A stretch of 64,000 bases of DNA from Olsenella profusa DSM 13989 (GTDB lineage Bacteria > Actinomycetota > Coriobacteriia > Coriobacteriales > Atopobiaceae), in assembly GCF_030811115.1 (NCBI RefSeq), contig NZ_JAUSQK010000001.1:1798001-1862000 (forward strand). The letters are read 5' to 3'. The first letter of the stretch is position 1. Every line of letters starts with the position of its first letter. This document shows, in pieces, positions 1-7,779 of this stretch. A program made the translations under genes and the position numbers. The notes below the pieces were generated by a model. That model saw only the letters and a program-made list of their open reading frames with translations, was not told the origin of the DNA and ran no database searches.

Positions 1-549
1 ACCTTCCTCGCCATCTCCAAGCGACAGGAGCAAGAACACCACATGCAACTTTCTCGCCTTTCTTACAAGGGCCTCAATCGGACAATCTCGCTCAACTCGT
101 TCGCAATACTCTACGCCCCTGCCTGTGAACCTCATCGCGTCCTTATGTTTGATCACTCCTGCTGCCCCATTGTTCACTGCAAGCAACAAAGCAGCAGCGG
201 TGAGCAGCAGAGACCAGCTCGAGTAGTGGAGCCTGACGATGACGTCCAGGTGTTCGTATGCCTCTGCTGAATCAGCCTTGAATTCCTCAAGGAGTTTGTC
301 GCGTATCTCCTGGACTGTTTTCTCTGGCAGCACTGCTTCGTAGCCCAGCAATTCCTCGATGCTGATGGAGAAAAGCGCGGACAGCTTTGGCAGCAACGTG
401 ATATCGGGAAGACTGATGCCGAGTTCCCACTTGGAAACGGCGGCCTTCGACACCCCGACAAAGTTCGCGACATCCCCTTGGGTCATGCTGCGTCTTTTTC
501 TCTCCCGAGCAATAACCGCCCCGATGTTGATGGAATCGAAAGCAGACAT
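1..549 (-). CDS. XRE-family HTH regulator (partial, runs off window start)
   Basis: Reading leftward from an ATG at 549, the frame is open to base 1, so 183 residues are visible and the C-terminus lies outside. A strong ribosome site (GGAGGG) precedes the ATG. Residues ~10-63 form a Cro/CI-type helix-turn-helix, with the recognition segment VGVSKAAVSKWELGISLPDI followed by an LLPKLSALFSISIEELLGYE-type cap. The remaining ~120 residues are helical, with an Ala/Leu-rich stretch (LLLTAAALLLA), and resemble no family I can name. It probably binds DNA as a local repressor; target and effector are unknown. It is transcribed away from the other genes of the window. Confidence 0.8.
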   Translation of the reverse strand, partial: MSAFDSINIGAVIARERKRRSMTQGDVANFVGVSKAAVSKWELGISLPDITLLPKLSALFSISIEELLGYEAVLPEKTVQEIRDKLLEEFKADSAEAYEHLDVIVRLHYSSWSLLLTAAALLLAVNNGAAGVIKHKDAMRFTGRGVEYCERVERDCPIEALVRKARKLHVVFLLLSLGDGEEG

Positions 550-947
550 ATGCTCCCTCCGGTTTCTATCAGGTGTGGCGAGCGGAGCCTTCGCTGTGAT
601 TCGACCGTGGGTCCACTCAGAAGGGCTGTGAACTCATTAAGAAATTATGAATCGCCAAGGAGTCAAAGACGATGGAAGCTGTGTCGAATGTCATCCAGAA
701 AAATCAACCGCGGGGAAGGGATGAAGCTCGGCCTCATCTATGCCACATCGTCAGTGCTCAAGGATCTCACTGTCAACCATTGCGATGAGGCACACGATGC
801 CTGTGCGCCGCACTTGCCCACGGATATGAAGACGAGCGAACAAGGCCAGTAACTCACATGTAGAGCCCAAAGGGCGGTTGGAGCAATCCTCGGTTTCACC
901 TGAGGTGTGATAGCTGGTTTACTAGGTGGACCAGCTCGCATGACCAC
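550..947. other. intergenic region, no convincing gene
   Basis: About 400 bases between the XRE gene and the methyltransferase end. The open frames here lack a recognisable protein pattern and a ribosome site. A small perfect inverted repeat, AGCTGGT (912-918) / ACCAGCT (930-936), lies just beyond the methyltransferase stop. It overlaps an alternative pairing AGGTGG (924-929) / CCACCT (944-949). Neither is followed by a T-run, so a terminator role is only possible. Confidence 0.4.
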
Positions 948-1598
948 CTAAATGGCCCTGGGCTTGCGCATCACGGCATGAAGATGCCAGAGCCTGTCGT
1001 TTCGGAAGACTTCAAGGGTGAGCCTGGACTCCTGGCACATCCGCTCGATTTCCTTTCTGGAATAGATGCGCACGTCGCCCTTGTGGAGGAGGTTTGCCAG
1101 CGGCAGCTCAACGTTATTGATGAACCAGACCATAAGGGCGTTGCCGGTGCTGTCGTTGAGCACAAGCTTGCCTCCGGGCCTCAGAATGTGAGACGCGCTG
1201 TCAAAAAAGTCCTGGGGATTGGGGTAGTGGTGGAAGCTCATGGAGCAGATTGCGACGTCAAACGATGAGTCCTCGAAGGGGATGTCCTCGCAGTCGCCTA
1301 CCACGAACCTGACGTTGGCGAGCGCCTTTGCCCGGGCGACCTCGATCATCTTGGGCGTGAGGCCGAGGCCGGTGTAGCGGCGATCCGGCCATCTCTTGTG
1401 CAGGAGCGAGATCATGGGACCCGTCCCGCACCCGCAGTCGAGAAGGTCCTCGAAGGGTTCCCGCTCAAGCTCTTTCAGGATGCTGGGGTACTCGGCACGG
1501 CACGGCTCGTAGATGCCGGCATCGTCCGTCTCGTCCGTCTCGGCCGCCTTCGTGAACTCCTCTATGGAGAGGCGCTTGTACTGCTCTGCCGTCCTCAT
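948..1598 (-). CDS. class I SAM-dependent methyltransferase
   Basis: 216 residues from the ATG at 1598, which has GGGAG eight bases upstream; an in-frame upstream start is less well placed. The Rossmann motif I is LLDCGCGTGPMISLL (residues ~52-66). It is followed by an acidic loop after strand 2, the motif VGDCEDIPFEDSSFDVAIC, and the MSFHHYPNPQDFF / LRPGGKLVLND stretch typical of UbiE/Methyltransf_11 enzymes. The substrate cannot be told from sequence; small-molecule and quinone-like substrates are common in this family. It stands alone between two regulators, so context gives no pathway. Soluble, cytoplasmic. Confidence 0.85.
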   Translation of the reverse strand: MRTAEQYKRLSIEEFTKAAETDETDDAGIYEPCRAEYPSILKELEREPFEDLLDCGCGTGPMISLLHKRWPDRRYTGLGLTPKMIEVARAKALANVRFVVGDCEDIPFEDSSFDVAICSMSFHHYPNPQDFFDSASHILRPGGKLVLNDSTGNALMVWFINNVELPLANLLHKGDVRIYSRKEIERMCQESRLTLEVFRNDRLWHLHAVMRKPRAI

Positions 1599-1804
1599 GC
1601 GACACACTCCCATCAAAGTAAGCCTAAACTTGTCTTTATAGGGAAACTATAGACTGATATGCGTGACCTTCTGGAGCCACGTGCCATCCCACTGGCAATG
1701 TACGGCAGAGACACAGAGCCAACAGGTCTTTTGTGCGGGCAAACGAAGCGTCGATTGACCGTTGCGGACTTCTGGGGCATGTTTGTCCCTGAAAGGAGGC
1801 GCAC

Positions 1805-2371
1805 ATGGATGCACACCGGTTTGGCAACTTCATGGCGCGACGGCGCAAGCAGCAGGGGACGACCCAGGCCTTACTTGCAGACAGGATTTGCGTGACCGAC
1901 AAGGCGGTCAGCCGCTGAGAGCAGGGCGTGGGTTTTCCTGATATCGGGACCATCGAACCGCTGGCGGATGCCTTGGACGTGTCCGTCATCGAGCTGATGA
2001 GGGCGGAGAGGACGGGGGAAGTCATGTCGACGCATGAGGCGGATGAGGCTTGCAAGGGTGCCCTTGACCTCACCGAGGCACAGGTAGAGAGGGAAATTAG
2101 GGACGTCGTGATGCTCATTGCCGTATTGGCGGTAGTCACGATGCTGGTGGAGATGCTGTCCTCCCTCCGGTGGAACGGGTCGGAGCTCATGATGACCATG
2201 AGCGTCCCCCTGACGTATCCACTCATACCGGGGGCACTGGTCGCCTATGCAATCTGGCGCGGGGTGCACGGAAAGACCTGGAGGCAGGCGGCATCGGTCG
2301 ACATCGTGCTGCTCGTGGCGCCCGCGTTACTCCTCCTGGGAGCGTTCCTGCTCGGTGCCTATACCTCCTGA
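1805..2371 (+). pseudogene. XRE regulator with C-terminal membrane segments, broken by TGA in the HTH
   Basis: A canonical ribosome site (GAAAGGAGG, 1791-1799) precedes the ATG at 1805. The frame encodes a Cro/CI HTH but hits TGA at 1916-1918, codon 38, exactly where the family has Trp (the expected SRWE reads SR-stop-E). Beyond the stop the same frame continues to 2371 with the rest of the HTH (GVGFPDIGTIEPLADALDVS), a linker and about three hydrophobic segments (MLIAVLAVVTMLVEML; PLTYPLIPGALVAYAI; VDIVLLVAPALLLLGAFLL). A single TGG-to-TGA change explains this. No frameshift is needed, so the inactivation looks recent. If intact it would be a 188-residue DNA-binding protein anchored in the membrane. 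Confidence 0.8.
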
Positions 2372-2383
2372 CCGGAACCATGC

Positions 2384-2439
2384 GGTGCGCGCTCCCGCCC
2401 GCATCGGTACCGTGTTCCGTGCTCGTCTCGCGCCCGTTC
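2384..2439. repeat. direct repeat copy 1 (56 bp)
   Basis: This copy matches 4075-4128 in direct orientation. Allowing one 2-base gap, 50 of 54 positions are identical (shared core TACCGTGTTCCGT). It sits just after the broken XRE gene and before the ATPase gene. The two copies bracket the ATPase and its iteron array. Confidence 0.8.
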
Positions 2440-2626
2440 GGTGTTGCATGACGCGAAGCGTGCCTTTCATTGTACGTTGTCTTTGCCTGTCGCTTTCTTC
2501 CTCTCGAATCTCCTATGTCGATTGGATCACATCGGAGGCATGGGTCCCGCCAACAAGACATGTCGGACCTCTCAACTGTCGTCCCACTTGACTGTGTCCT
2601 GACATGGTGTGTCTGTACCCAAGTTC

Positions 2627-2703
2627 CTCGAAAGACCAAAGCGAATTGACTCGAAAATTGCTGTTGGATTTGCTCGAAAATAGTAGACACAATACCTCGA
2701 AAA
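2627..2703. repeat. four iterons CTCGAAA(A/G), exact 23-bp period
   Basis: The octamer CTCGAAA(A/G) begins at 2627, 2650, 2673 and 2696, exactly 23 bases apart each time. The spacers are unrelated and AT-richer than the window average. The array ends about 70 bases before the ATPase ATG at 2772. Since 23 is not a multiple of three, the periodicity is not from coding. It looks like a tandem operator on one face of the helix (about two turns). Confidence 0.7.
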
Positions 2704-2771
2704 CCATCGATACTCGGTCACATCCTGCTATCATCGGGCATACCAGGATGGTCTTCCGAGGGGTAGGTTCC

Positions 2772-4058
2772 ATGCGGTACTCGAAGCTCAAGCCAGAAAC
2801 GTACATTTCTCGCAGTGTCGATTCACAGCTGCGGGCCCTCTTGGGTGCCTTTGGCGGCATAGAGCTCTGCGGACCCCGCTGGTCGGGGAAGTCTTGGACG
2901 GCCCAGGCGTTTGGTGAGAGCGTGACGCGTGTGGATGAGTCCAGGGAAATCTATGCGGATGACCCACAGCTCTCACTTGTCGGAGATGCTCCTCATGTTA
3001 TCGACGAATGGCAGGATGTGCCTGCCATATGGAATGTCGTGCGACACAGGATTGATGACAGTGCGAACAGATCCGGGCAGTTCATCTTGACGGGCTCATC
3101 GACTCCTCCCGAGGGCGAGAAGCGGCATAGTGGCGCCGGGCGTATCGCGCGACTGCGCATGCATACCATGAGTCTTGCGGAGACGGGTGACTCTACGGGG
3201 GCGGTGTCCCTCTCGGGACTCTTTGAGGATCGCTTTGAGCCGATGCAGTCCCATCTCGGTCTTGCAGACCTGGCCGACATCGTATGCCGTGGTGGATGGC
3301 CGGCTCTTCAGACGGGCGAGTCGACGAACCCCAAGGCCGTTGCAGCGGGCTATCTCGACGCACTGTTCGAGGTGAGTATGCCCCATGCAGGGAAAAGCCC
3401 CGTCCTGTCCCGTCGCATTGCCACGTCCCTCGCGCGTAACGTGGCGACAAGTGCGACGATGGGCACCATGAGAAGCGACATCGCTGCCCTTGGCGACGTC
3501 GCCCCAGCCGATGCGACCATATCCTCGTATCTCGAGGAATTCAGGCGCAACTACTTCATCGAGGAGCTGCCGGGTTGGGACGCCCCAATCAGATCGAGGT
3601 CAAGGCTCCGCACAAAGCCGAAGCGCTATCTCTGCGATACCTCCCTCGTGGCTAGTCTGCTCGGTGTCGACCCCTCACGCTTGCTCAAAGACGGTCAGCT
3701 GCTTGGTCTTTTGATCGAATCGCTCTGCATTCACGATTTGTTCGTCTACGTCTCTGCCCTGCCCGAGTCGTACGGGAGCTCCCTGCGGTATTACGCGGAT
3801 GCCGACGGCCTTGAGGTTGATGCCATCATCGAGCTAGCTGACGGTCGGTGGGCTGCCGTCGAGATCAAGACGGGGGAGTCGAAGGTCGAGAAAGCAGCTG
3901 CCAATCTCATGCGGCTTGCTGCGAAGGTGGCCGCAAATCCCGCGGCGCGCAACCCCAAGCCCAGCTTCATGGCCGTGCTGTTGGGAAAGGGCACGATGGC
4001 GCGCAGGCGAGGCTCGGATGGGGTGTACGTCATCCCGATTGACACCTTGGGGGCGTAG
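2772..4058 (+). CDS. AAA-type ATP-binding protein with DUF4143-like C-terminus
   Basis: 428 residues from the ATG at 2772 (GAGGGG upstream); the first residues MRYSKLKPETYISRSVDSQL are typical for this family. Walker A is GPRWSGKSW (~residues 34-42), Walker B-like HVIDEWQD (~77-84), and the sensor strand FILTGSSTPP follows. The C-terminal half has the DUF4143/restriction-endonuclease-like fold pattern: LCDTSLVASLLG, then LEVDAIIELADGRWAAVEIK, where the D...E-x-K residues recall a PD-(D/E)xK core. Members are widespread, often horizontally moved, and of unknown cellular role. The gene is alone, with iterons upstream and direct repeats on both sides. Confidence 0.85.
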   Translation: MRYSKLKPETYISRSVDSQLRALLGAFGGIELCGPRWSGKSWTAQAFGESVTRVDESREIYADDPQLSLVGDAPHVIDEWQDVPAIWNVVRHRIDDSANRSGQFILTGSSTPPEGEKRHSGAGRIARLRMHTMSLAETGDSTGAVSLSGLFEDRFEPMQSHLGLADLADIVCRGGWPALQTGESTNPKAVAAGYLDALFEVSMPHAGKSPVLSRRIATSLARNVATSATMGTMRSDIAALGDVAPADATISSYLEEFRRNYFIEELPGWDAPIRSRSRLRTKPKRYLCDTSLVASLLGVDPSRLLKDGQLLGLLIESLCIHDLFVYVSALPESYGSSLRYYADADGLEVDAIIELADGRWAAVEIKTGESKVEKAAANLMRLAAKVAANPAARNPKPSFMAVLLGKGTMARRRGSDGVYVIPIDTLGA

Positions 4059-4074
4059 GACGTACAAGTGTGAT

Positions 4075-4128
4075 GGTGCGCTCACGCCCGCATCAGTACC
4101 GTGTTCCGTACTCGTCCCGCGCCCGTTC
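4075..4128. repeat. direct repeat copy 2 (54 bp)
   Basis: Second copy of the repeat at 2384-2439. It starts 16 bases after the ATPase stop codon and ends where the isochorismatase-like pseudogene ends. No transposase is present between the copies. Confidence 0.8.
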
Positions 4129-4610
4129 ACCTGCACCCAGCTCGCACGTTCGAGCTTATGCGGCCAGCCAAGCCAACCCCCGCGCTGCGAAGGCGCTGCT
4201 TCGTCGCATCGAAAGCCCTTTCGTTCCTTGACGACACAGCACGTATGTTGACCGTTGCGGACAGCCGTTCCTTAGGGCACCGAGCGCCGTCGCCTTGATG
4301 CAATGATTCCCGTCGGCGCCAATGATCTCGACCGAATCGGCCCCATGCTTCGAAGCGCTTGCAGTAGAGCAGGATGAGAGAACGCGTCGCCTCTCTTCTT
4401 ATCGAAAAGCAGCTTCGACACCACGCTGAGCCTCGCGACGAACTCCTTAACCTTCGAGGCCGACTCCCAAGGCAGCTTGTTCACGATGTACACGACGTTC
4501 TCTGCGTAGCGCGCGATGACGTCGTTGCATGCCTCGATGAGGCCCTTGGCGCTTTGTCCTTGCCGTATCACATCGGTCTGCACATCGACACAACCAGCAA
4601 CGCTCTCATA
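4127..4610 (-). pseudogene. isochorismatase-family hydrolase remnant, at least three frameshifts
   Basis: Starts at an ATG (4610) preceded by GAGAGG. The frame begins MRALLVV, then must shift to continue DVQTDVIRQGQSAKGLIEAC and NDVIARYAENVVYIVNKLPW. It shifts again near ALLQALRS to HGADSVEIIGADGNHCIKAT, and a third time after LGALRNG to VNIRAVSSRNERAFDATKQR, ending at TGA 4129-4127. Put together this is about 160 residues matching the isochorismatase/nicotinamidase plan: an N-terminal LLVxDVQ strand, a C-terminal GxDxxxCIKATALxALxxG nucleophile segment, and an SRNERxFxATxxRL tail. The shifts make a functional product very unlikely. Natural decay is the simplest explanation, though sequencing error at one site cannot be excluded. 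Confidence 0.75.
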
Positions 4611-4638
4611 TCGTTCCTCTCGAAGACGACGTACATCT

Positions 4639-4756
4639 CACCTGCACATGCTATAGAAGCGCTCTTCGCAGGTAAAGTCATAGTTCCGGACGCACTCGAA
4701 CGCGCCCCAGGAGAAGGAGGGCAGGAGGAAGGTCTTCACGTCTTTGTCTGGGGGCG
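4639..4756 (-). other. short protein-like fragment between cooS and the pseudogene
   Basis: Just downstream of the CooS stop, a different minus-strand frame encodes about 40 residues with a protein-like pattern (VKTFLLPSFSWGAFECVRNY, then CEERFYSMCR) before TGA at 4641-4639. There is no convincing start or ribosome site. I do not recognise it; it may be the tail of another decayed gene. Confidence 0.3.
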
Positions 4757-6883
4757 TTAGTCCCAGCCAAGCGCGACTCGCTTGGCCCTCATGTCATTGA
4801 CGATCTGCTGGCCGAGCCGCTTGGGGTCGACATCGATGACCATGCGGCTGCCCAGGGTCTCCATCGTGCCCTCCTTGAGGAACTCGATGACGTTCTTGGA
4901 CCCGTAGATCTGCTGCTCGACGCAATGATACGAGCTGATGCCGAGCAGGCGGAAGCCCAGGGCGGCGTCCACCGACTTCTCGTTGGACCACTCCGGCGAG
5001 CTGAAGGCGTACGGCATGTCGCACACGCGCTGTCCTGCCGTCGCTGCGACGCCTCCCAGGATGCCGGTGCTGCGCGTGTTGTCGATGCACTCGCCGACAT
5101 GCCACACGGGAGGCAGGTCGTCGCCCAGGAACTCCGCAAGGCTGGCCCCGCAGCGCCCCTGCCCGTCACGCACGTTGCAGTAGCCCAGCTTCATCAGGGG
5201 GAACGACGCGCAGCCGTTGGACAGGACGAGGACGTTGTTCCTCAGGAGGACATCGACCACGTTGACGATGCAGCGCTCATAGGGGACCTTCGGGTTGTTG
5301 CAGCCCACCATGTTCACGATGCCGAGCACCTGGCCGTCCTTGACGGCCTCTGCGAGCGGATCGAACCCGCCAAAGCGACGCGCCACGTATTCGACCGAGA
5401 AGCCCACCTCCGCGTCCACCTCATACGGTGGTATGTGCACCGGGATGCCGCGACGCTGCTGGAAGCTCTCGATGCCGCGGTTGACGATGGCCTCGGCTAG
5501 GCTGCGCGTCTGCTCGACGTTGGAGTGATGGTGGTCATACTCGAAGCGCTCGGCTCCTGGCAGACGCGCGCTGTCCGACGTGGTCACGACCGTCGTCCTG
5601 AAGCACCGAGCCACCTCCATGATCGTGGGGAACACGTCCTGGACGTCGGCGACCCACAGGTCGAGCGCGCCGGTGCCCAGCACGAGTTCGGCGGACACCG
5701 CGTTCGACAGGGGGATGACGCCACCGTAGCGGTACATGGCGGCCAGGGCCGAGCAGCAGATGCCGTAGAAGCGGATGCCCTTCGCACCCACGGCCTTGGC
5801 CCTCTCGATGAAGGCGTCCTCGTGGCCCACCGCGATGATGGCGTGCACCAGCGTGGGGAGGTGCCCATGGACCGCGATGTTCACGTAGCCCTCCCTGAGC
5901 GCACCCAGGTTCACCTTGGAGGTCACGCGGTCGCCCACGCCAAAGAGGCTGTCCATGGCCAGGTTCGCCCCCGTCACGCCCGAGAACGTGAAGGCCAGGC
6001 CGCAGCGCAGGAACTGCTCCATCACGGAGCGCCAGTCGCCGTCGGTCGCGCAGCCCGTGCGGTGGTACGTCTCGAAGACCTCGTGGTAGGCGGAGATGGG
6101 CATGATATCCATGTCCTCCCATACCTTTTGGCGCTCGGCCGGTGCCAGCGCCTTGATGGTGCGGTACTCCTGCTCCGGGTTGGTGCGTGACAGATCCTCG
6201 AGCAGGGCGTCTGCCAGGTCGCATGCGATGTGCCTCAGCTGGCGGCCCCTGGTCTTGATGCCAAACCTCTCGGCTGTTGCCTTGAGCTTCTCCTTACCTA
6301 GGATGGGCAGGTCGAGCCTGCCCTCCGCTGCCCATTTCAGCGTGAGGATGACCTCACGGGCGTGCATGCCATGCTGTGCCACGCCGGCGGCGGCAGCGCG
6401 CGCCAGGTTGCGCGCGACGATCAGGTCGGCATCGGCGCCGCATACCCCGCACGGCGCCTTTGCCGAGATGCGGCAGGGTCCCATGTTGCAGACCTTGCAG
6501 CAGATGCCTGCCAGGCCGAAGCTGCACTGTGGCTGCTGCGCGTCGAAGCGGTCGAAGGCGGTGCTGAATCCCAGCGCGTCGGACCGCTCGATCATTTCCC
6601 TGACCGCCGGGTCGGGGGTGAGCTCCCTCTGCTGGCTCTTGGTGGGAAAGGACGTTCGGTATGCCTTGATGGCATCCATGTAGTCCTTGATGAAGGCCTT
6701 GCGATCGGCCTCCTCGTCGCCCGTGCTGTGGTCGGCCTTGCGCGTGACGACGGGGATGCCCTGCTCACTGAAGCCTATCAGGTTCCTGTGGCTGTGTATG
6801 TGGGCCTTGGAATGCGTATGACCATGGGCGTGCCCGTGCGCGAGATCCTGGTTGAGTGTGCCGTTGTGCTTGCCTGTCTGCAT
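4757..6883 (-). CDS. cooS: CooS-type (anaerobic CO dehydrogenase) homologue with altered C-cluster ligand set
   Basis: 708 residues from the ATG at 6883 (GGGAG about ten bases upstream). Residues 16-32 hold eight His (HGHAHGHTHSKAHIHSH). Cys120 and Cys128 match the D-cluster; Cys129, 132, 137 and 145 or 148 match the B-cluster (CCKVCNMGPC). For the C-cluster, the HGH at 339-341, Cys376/377 (YGICC), Cys528 (GCNN), Cys558 (NGC), Cys599 (GECIDNTR) and the catalytic-type Lys636 are present. The position equal to Cys333 of Carboxydothermus CODH-II is Asp416 (ADVQDVFP). Two of the four tunnel histidines are also lost (Glu and Leu). No cooC, cooF, acs or hydrogenase genes adjoin it. It may therefore not oxidise CO; a hybrid-cluster, hydroxylamine-reductase-like role is possible. 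Cytoplasmic, dimeric by family. Confidence 0.88.
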   Translation of the reverse strand: MQTGKHNGTLNQDLAHGHAHGHTHSKAHIHSHRNLIGFSEQGIPVVTRKADHSTGDEEADRKAFIKDYMDAIKAYRTSFPTKSQQRELTPDPAVREMIERSDALGFSTAFDRFDAQQPQCSFGLAGICCKVCNMGPCRISAKAPCGVCGADADLIVARNLARAAAAGVAQHGMHAREVILTLKWAAEGRLDLPILGKEKLKATAERFGIKTRGRQLRHIACDLADALLEDLSRTNPEQEYRTIKALAPAERQKVWEDMDIMPISAYHEVFETYHRTGCATDGDWRSVMEQFLRCGLAFTFSGVTGANLAMDSLFGVGDRVTSKVNLGALREGYVNIAVHGHLPTLVHAIIAVGHEDAFIERAKAVGAKGIRFYGICCSALAAMYRYGGVIPLSNAVSAELVLGTGALDLWVADVQDVFPTIMEVARCFRTTVVTTSDSARLPGAERFEYDHHHSNVEQTRSLAEAIVNRGIESFQQRRGIPVHIPPYEVDAEVGFSVEYVARRFGGFDPLAEAVKDGQVLGIVNMVGCNNPKVPYERCIVNVVDVLLRNNVLVLSNGCASFPLMKLGYCNVRDGQGRCGASLAEFLGDDLPPVWHVGECIDNTRSTGILGGVAATAGQRVCDMPYAFSSPEWSNEKSVDAALGFRLLGISSYHCVEQQIYGSKNVIEFLKEGTMETLGSRMVIDVDPKRLGQQIVNDMRAKRVALGWD

Positions 6884-7252
6884 CCGTGTGCTCCCGTCAC
6901 CCGTTCCCACGTGGCCTTGATCAGCCTGCGCATCCTCGATGAGGAACGCCTTTCACGGTAGCAAGGCGATGGCGCACGAGCCCTTGCATTGTTTTGATGG
7001 CGTGCGTTAGGAACGGGAGAACACTGGCATGTGGGAGGGGAAAGGTAACGATTGCGTTGTCCTGTATGTGGGCTGCCGACGCCCTTATAGCGTCTTTTGG
7101 TGAACGTGTCGCTCAACCAATTTCCCCTGCAACTATCGGTTGCGGGGGAAATTGCAAGCCAGAAGTGGTGGCGCTTCGCATTGGGTGTGGTCGAGCATGG
7201 TGCCAGGCAGCTGCTAGGCTCATACCAACGACGACAGAGAAAGGCTCCCATC
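6884..7252. other. divergent intergenic region between cooS and XRE gene
   Basis: About 370 bases between divergent starts. It contains the long hairpin at 7118-7154 described separately. I see no FNR-type box and no convincing -35/-10 pair for cooS. Confidence 0.4.
7118..7154. repeat. 16-bp inverted repeat, 5-base loop
   Basis: CAATTTCCCCTGCAAC (7118-7133), loop TATCG, then GTTGCGGGGGAAATTG (7139-7154). Fifteen of 16 pairs match. It lies about 100 bases upstream of the XRE start and 235 bases from the cooS start. There is no T-run after either arm, so an operator or an RNA hairpin is more likely than a terminator. Confidence 0.7.
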
Positions 7253-7774
7253 ATGAAGATCGAGACAGCGAAGAGGCTCTACGAGTACCGTCGGGCCTCC
7301 GGGCTCTCCCAGGAGCAGGTAGCCACCAGGATCGGCGTGTCGCGTCAGGCGGTGTCGAAGTGGGAGTGCGCCGAGTCGTCCCCCGACACCGACAACCTCA
7401 TCGCGCTCGCCCTGCTCTATGAGGTGACGGTGGACGAGCTCTTGTTCGCCGATCCCGAGGGGACGGCAATCGCATCACCTGAGTGCGAGACGGATGCAGG
7501 CAGCTCGGGAGAGGGCACGGAGGGCGCACACGTCGCCGAGGAGGCGTCCGAGGAGGCAGGGGAGGAGCCTGCTTGGCAACGCCCCGAGAGCCCCGATCAG
7601 GACTACGTCAACATCAGCCTCTCCCAGGGCGTGCATGTCCGCGACTCCAAGAGGGGCGAGGAGGTCCATGTGGGCTGGGACGGCATCCACGTGGACAACG
7701 ACAAGGAGCACGTGCACCTCGACTTCAAGGGCCTGGCCAAGATGATTCGCGAGTTCCGCAAGGATCAGGAGTAG
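7253..7774 (+). CDS. XRE-family transcriptional regulator
   Basis: 173 residues from the ATG at 7253 (GAAAGG upstream). Residues 4-62 are a Cro/CI HTH (LSQEQVATRIGVSRQAVSKW). After an acidic, Glu/Gly-rich linker (~75-115), the C-terminal ~50 residues form a charged segment rich in HVxxD/HVHLD patterns that is not a known ligand domain to me. It is single-gene, convergent with the MerR gene and separated from it by a very stable hairpin. The inverted repeat at 7118-7154 could be its own operator; that is inference. The neighbouring divergent cooS is a candidate target. Confidence 0.85.
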   Translation: MKIETAKRLYEYRRASGLSQEQVATRIGVSRQAVSKWECAESSPDTDNLIALALLYEVTVDELLFADPEGTAIASPECETDAGSSGEGTEGAHVAEEASEEAGEEPAWQRPESPDQDYVNISLSQGVHVRDSKRGEEVHVGWDGIHVDNDKEHVHLDFKGLAKMIREFRKDQE

Positions 7775-7779
7775 CCTGC

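Noticed and set aside
738-947. Minus-strand 69-codon open frame between the XRE and methyltransferase genes
   Set aside because: No ribosome site, no protein-like composition and no recognisable motif; treated as intergenic.
1755-4261. TTGACCGTTGCGGAC occurs at ~1755-1769 and ~4247-4261
   Set aside because: A single 15-base match is expected by chance in a window this size, the flanks do not extend it, and one copy lies within the decayed isochorismatase coding sequence.
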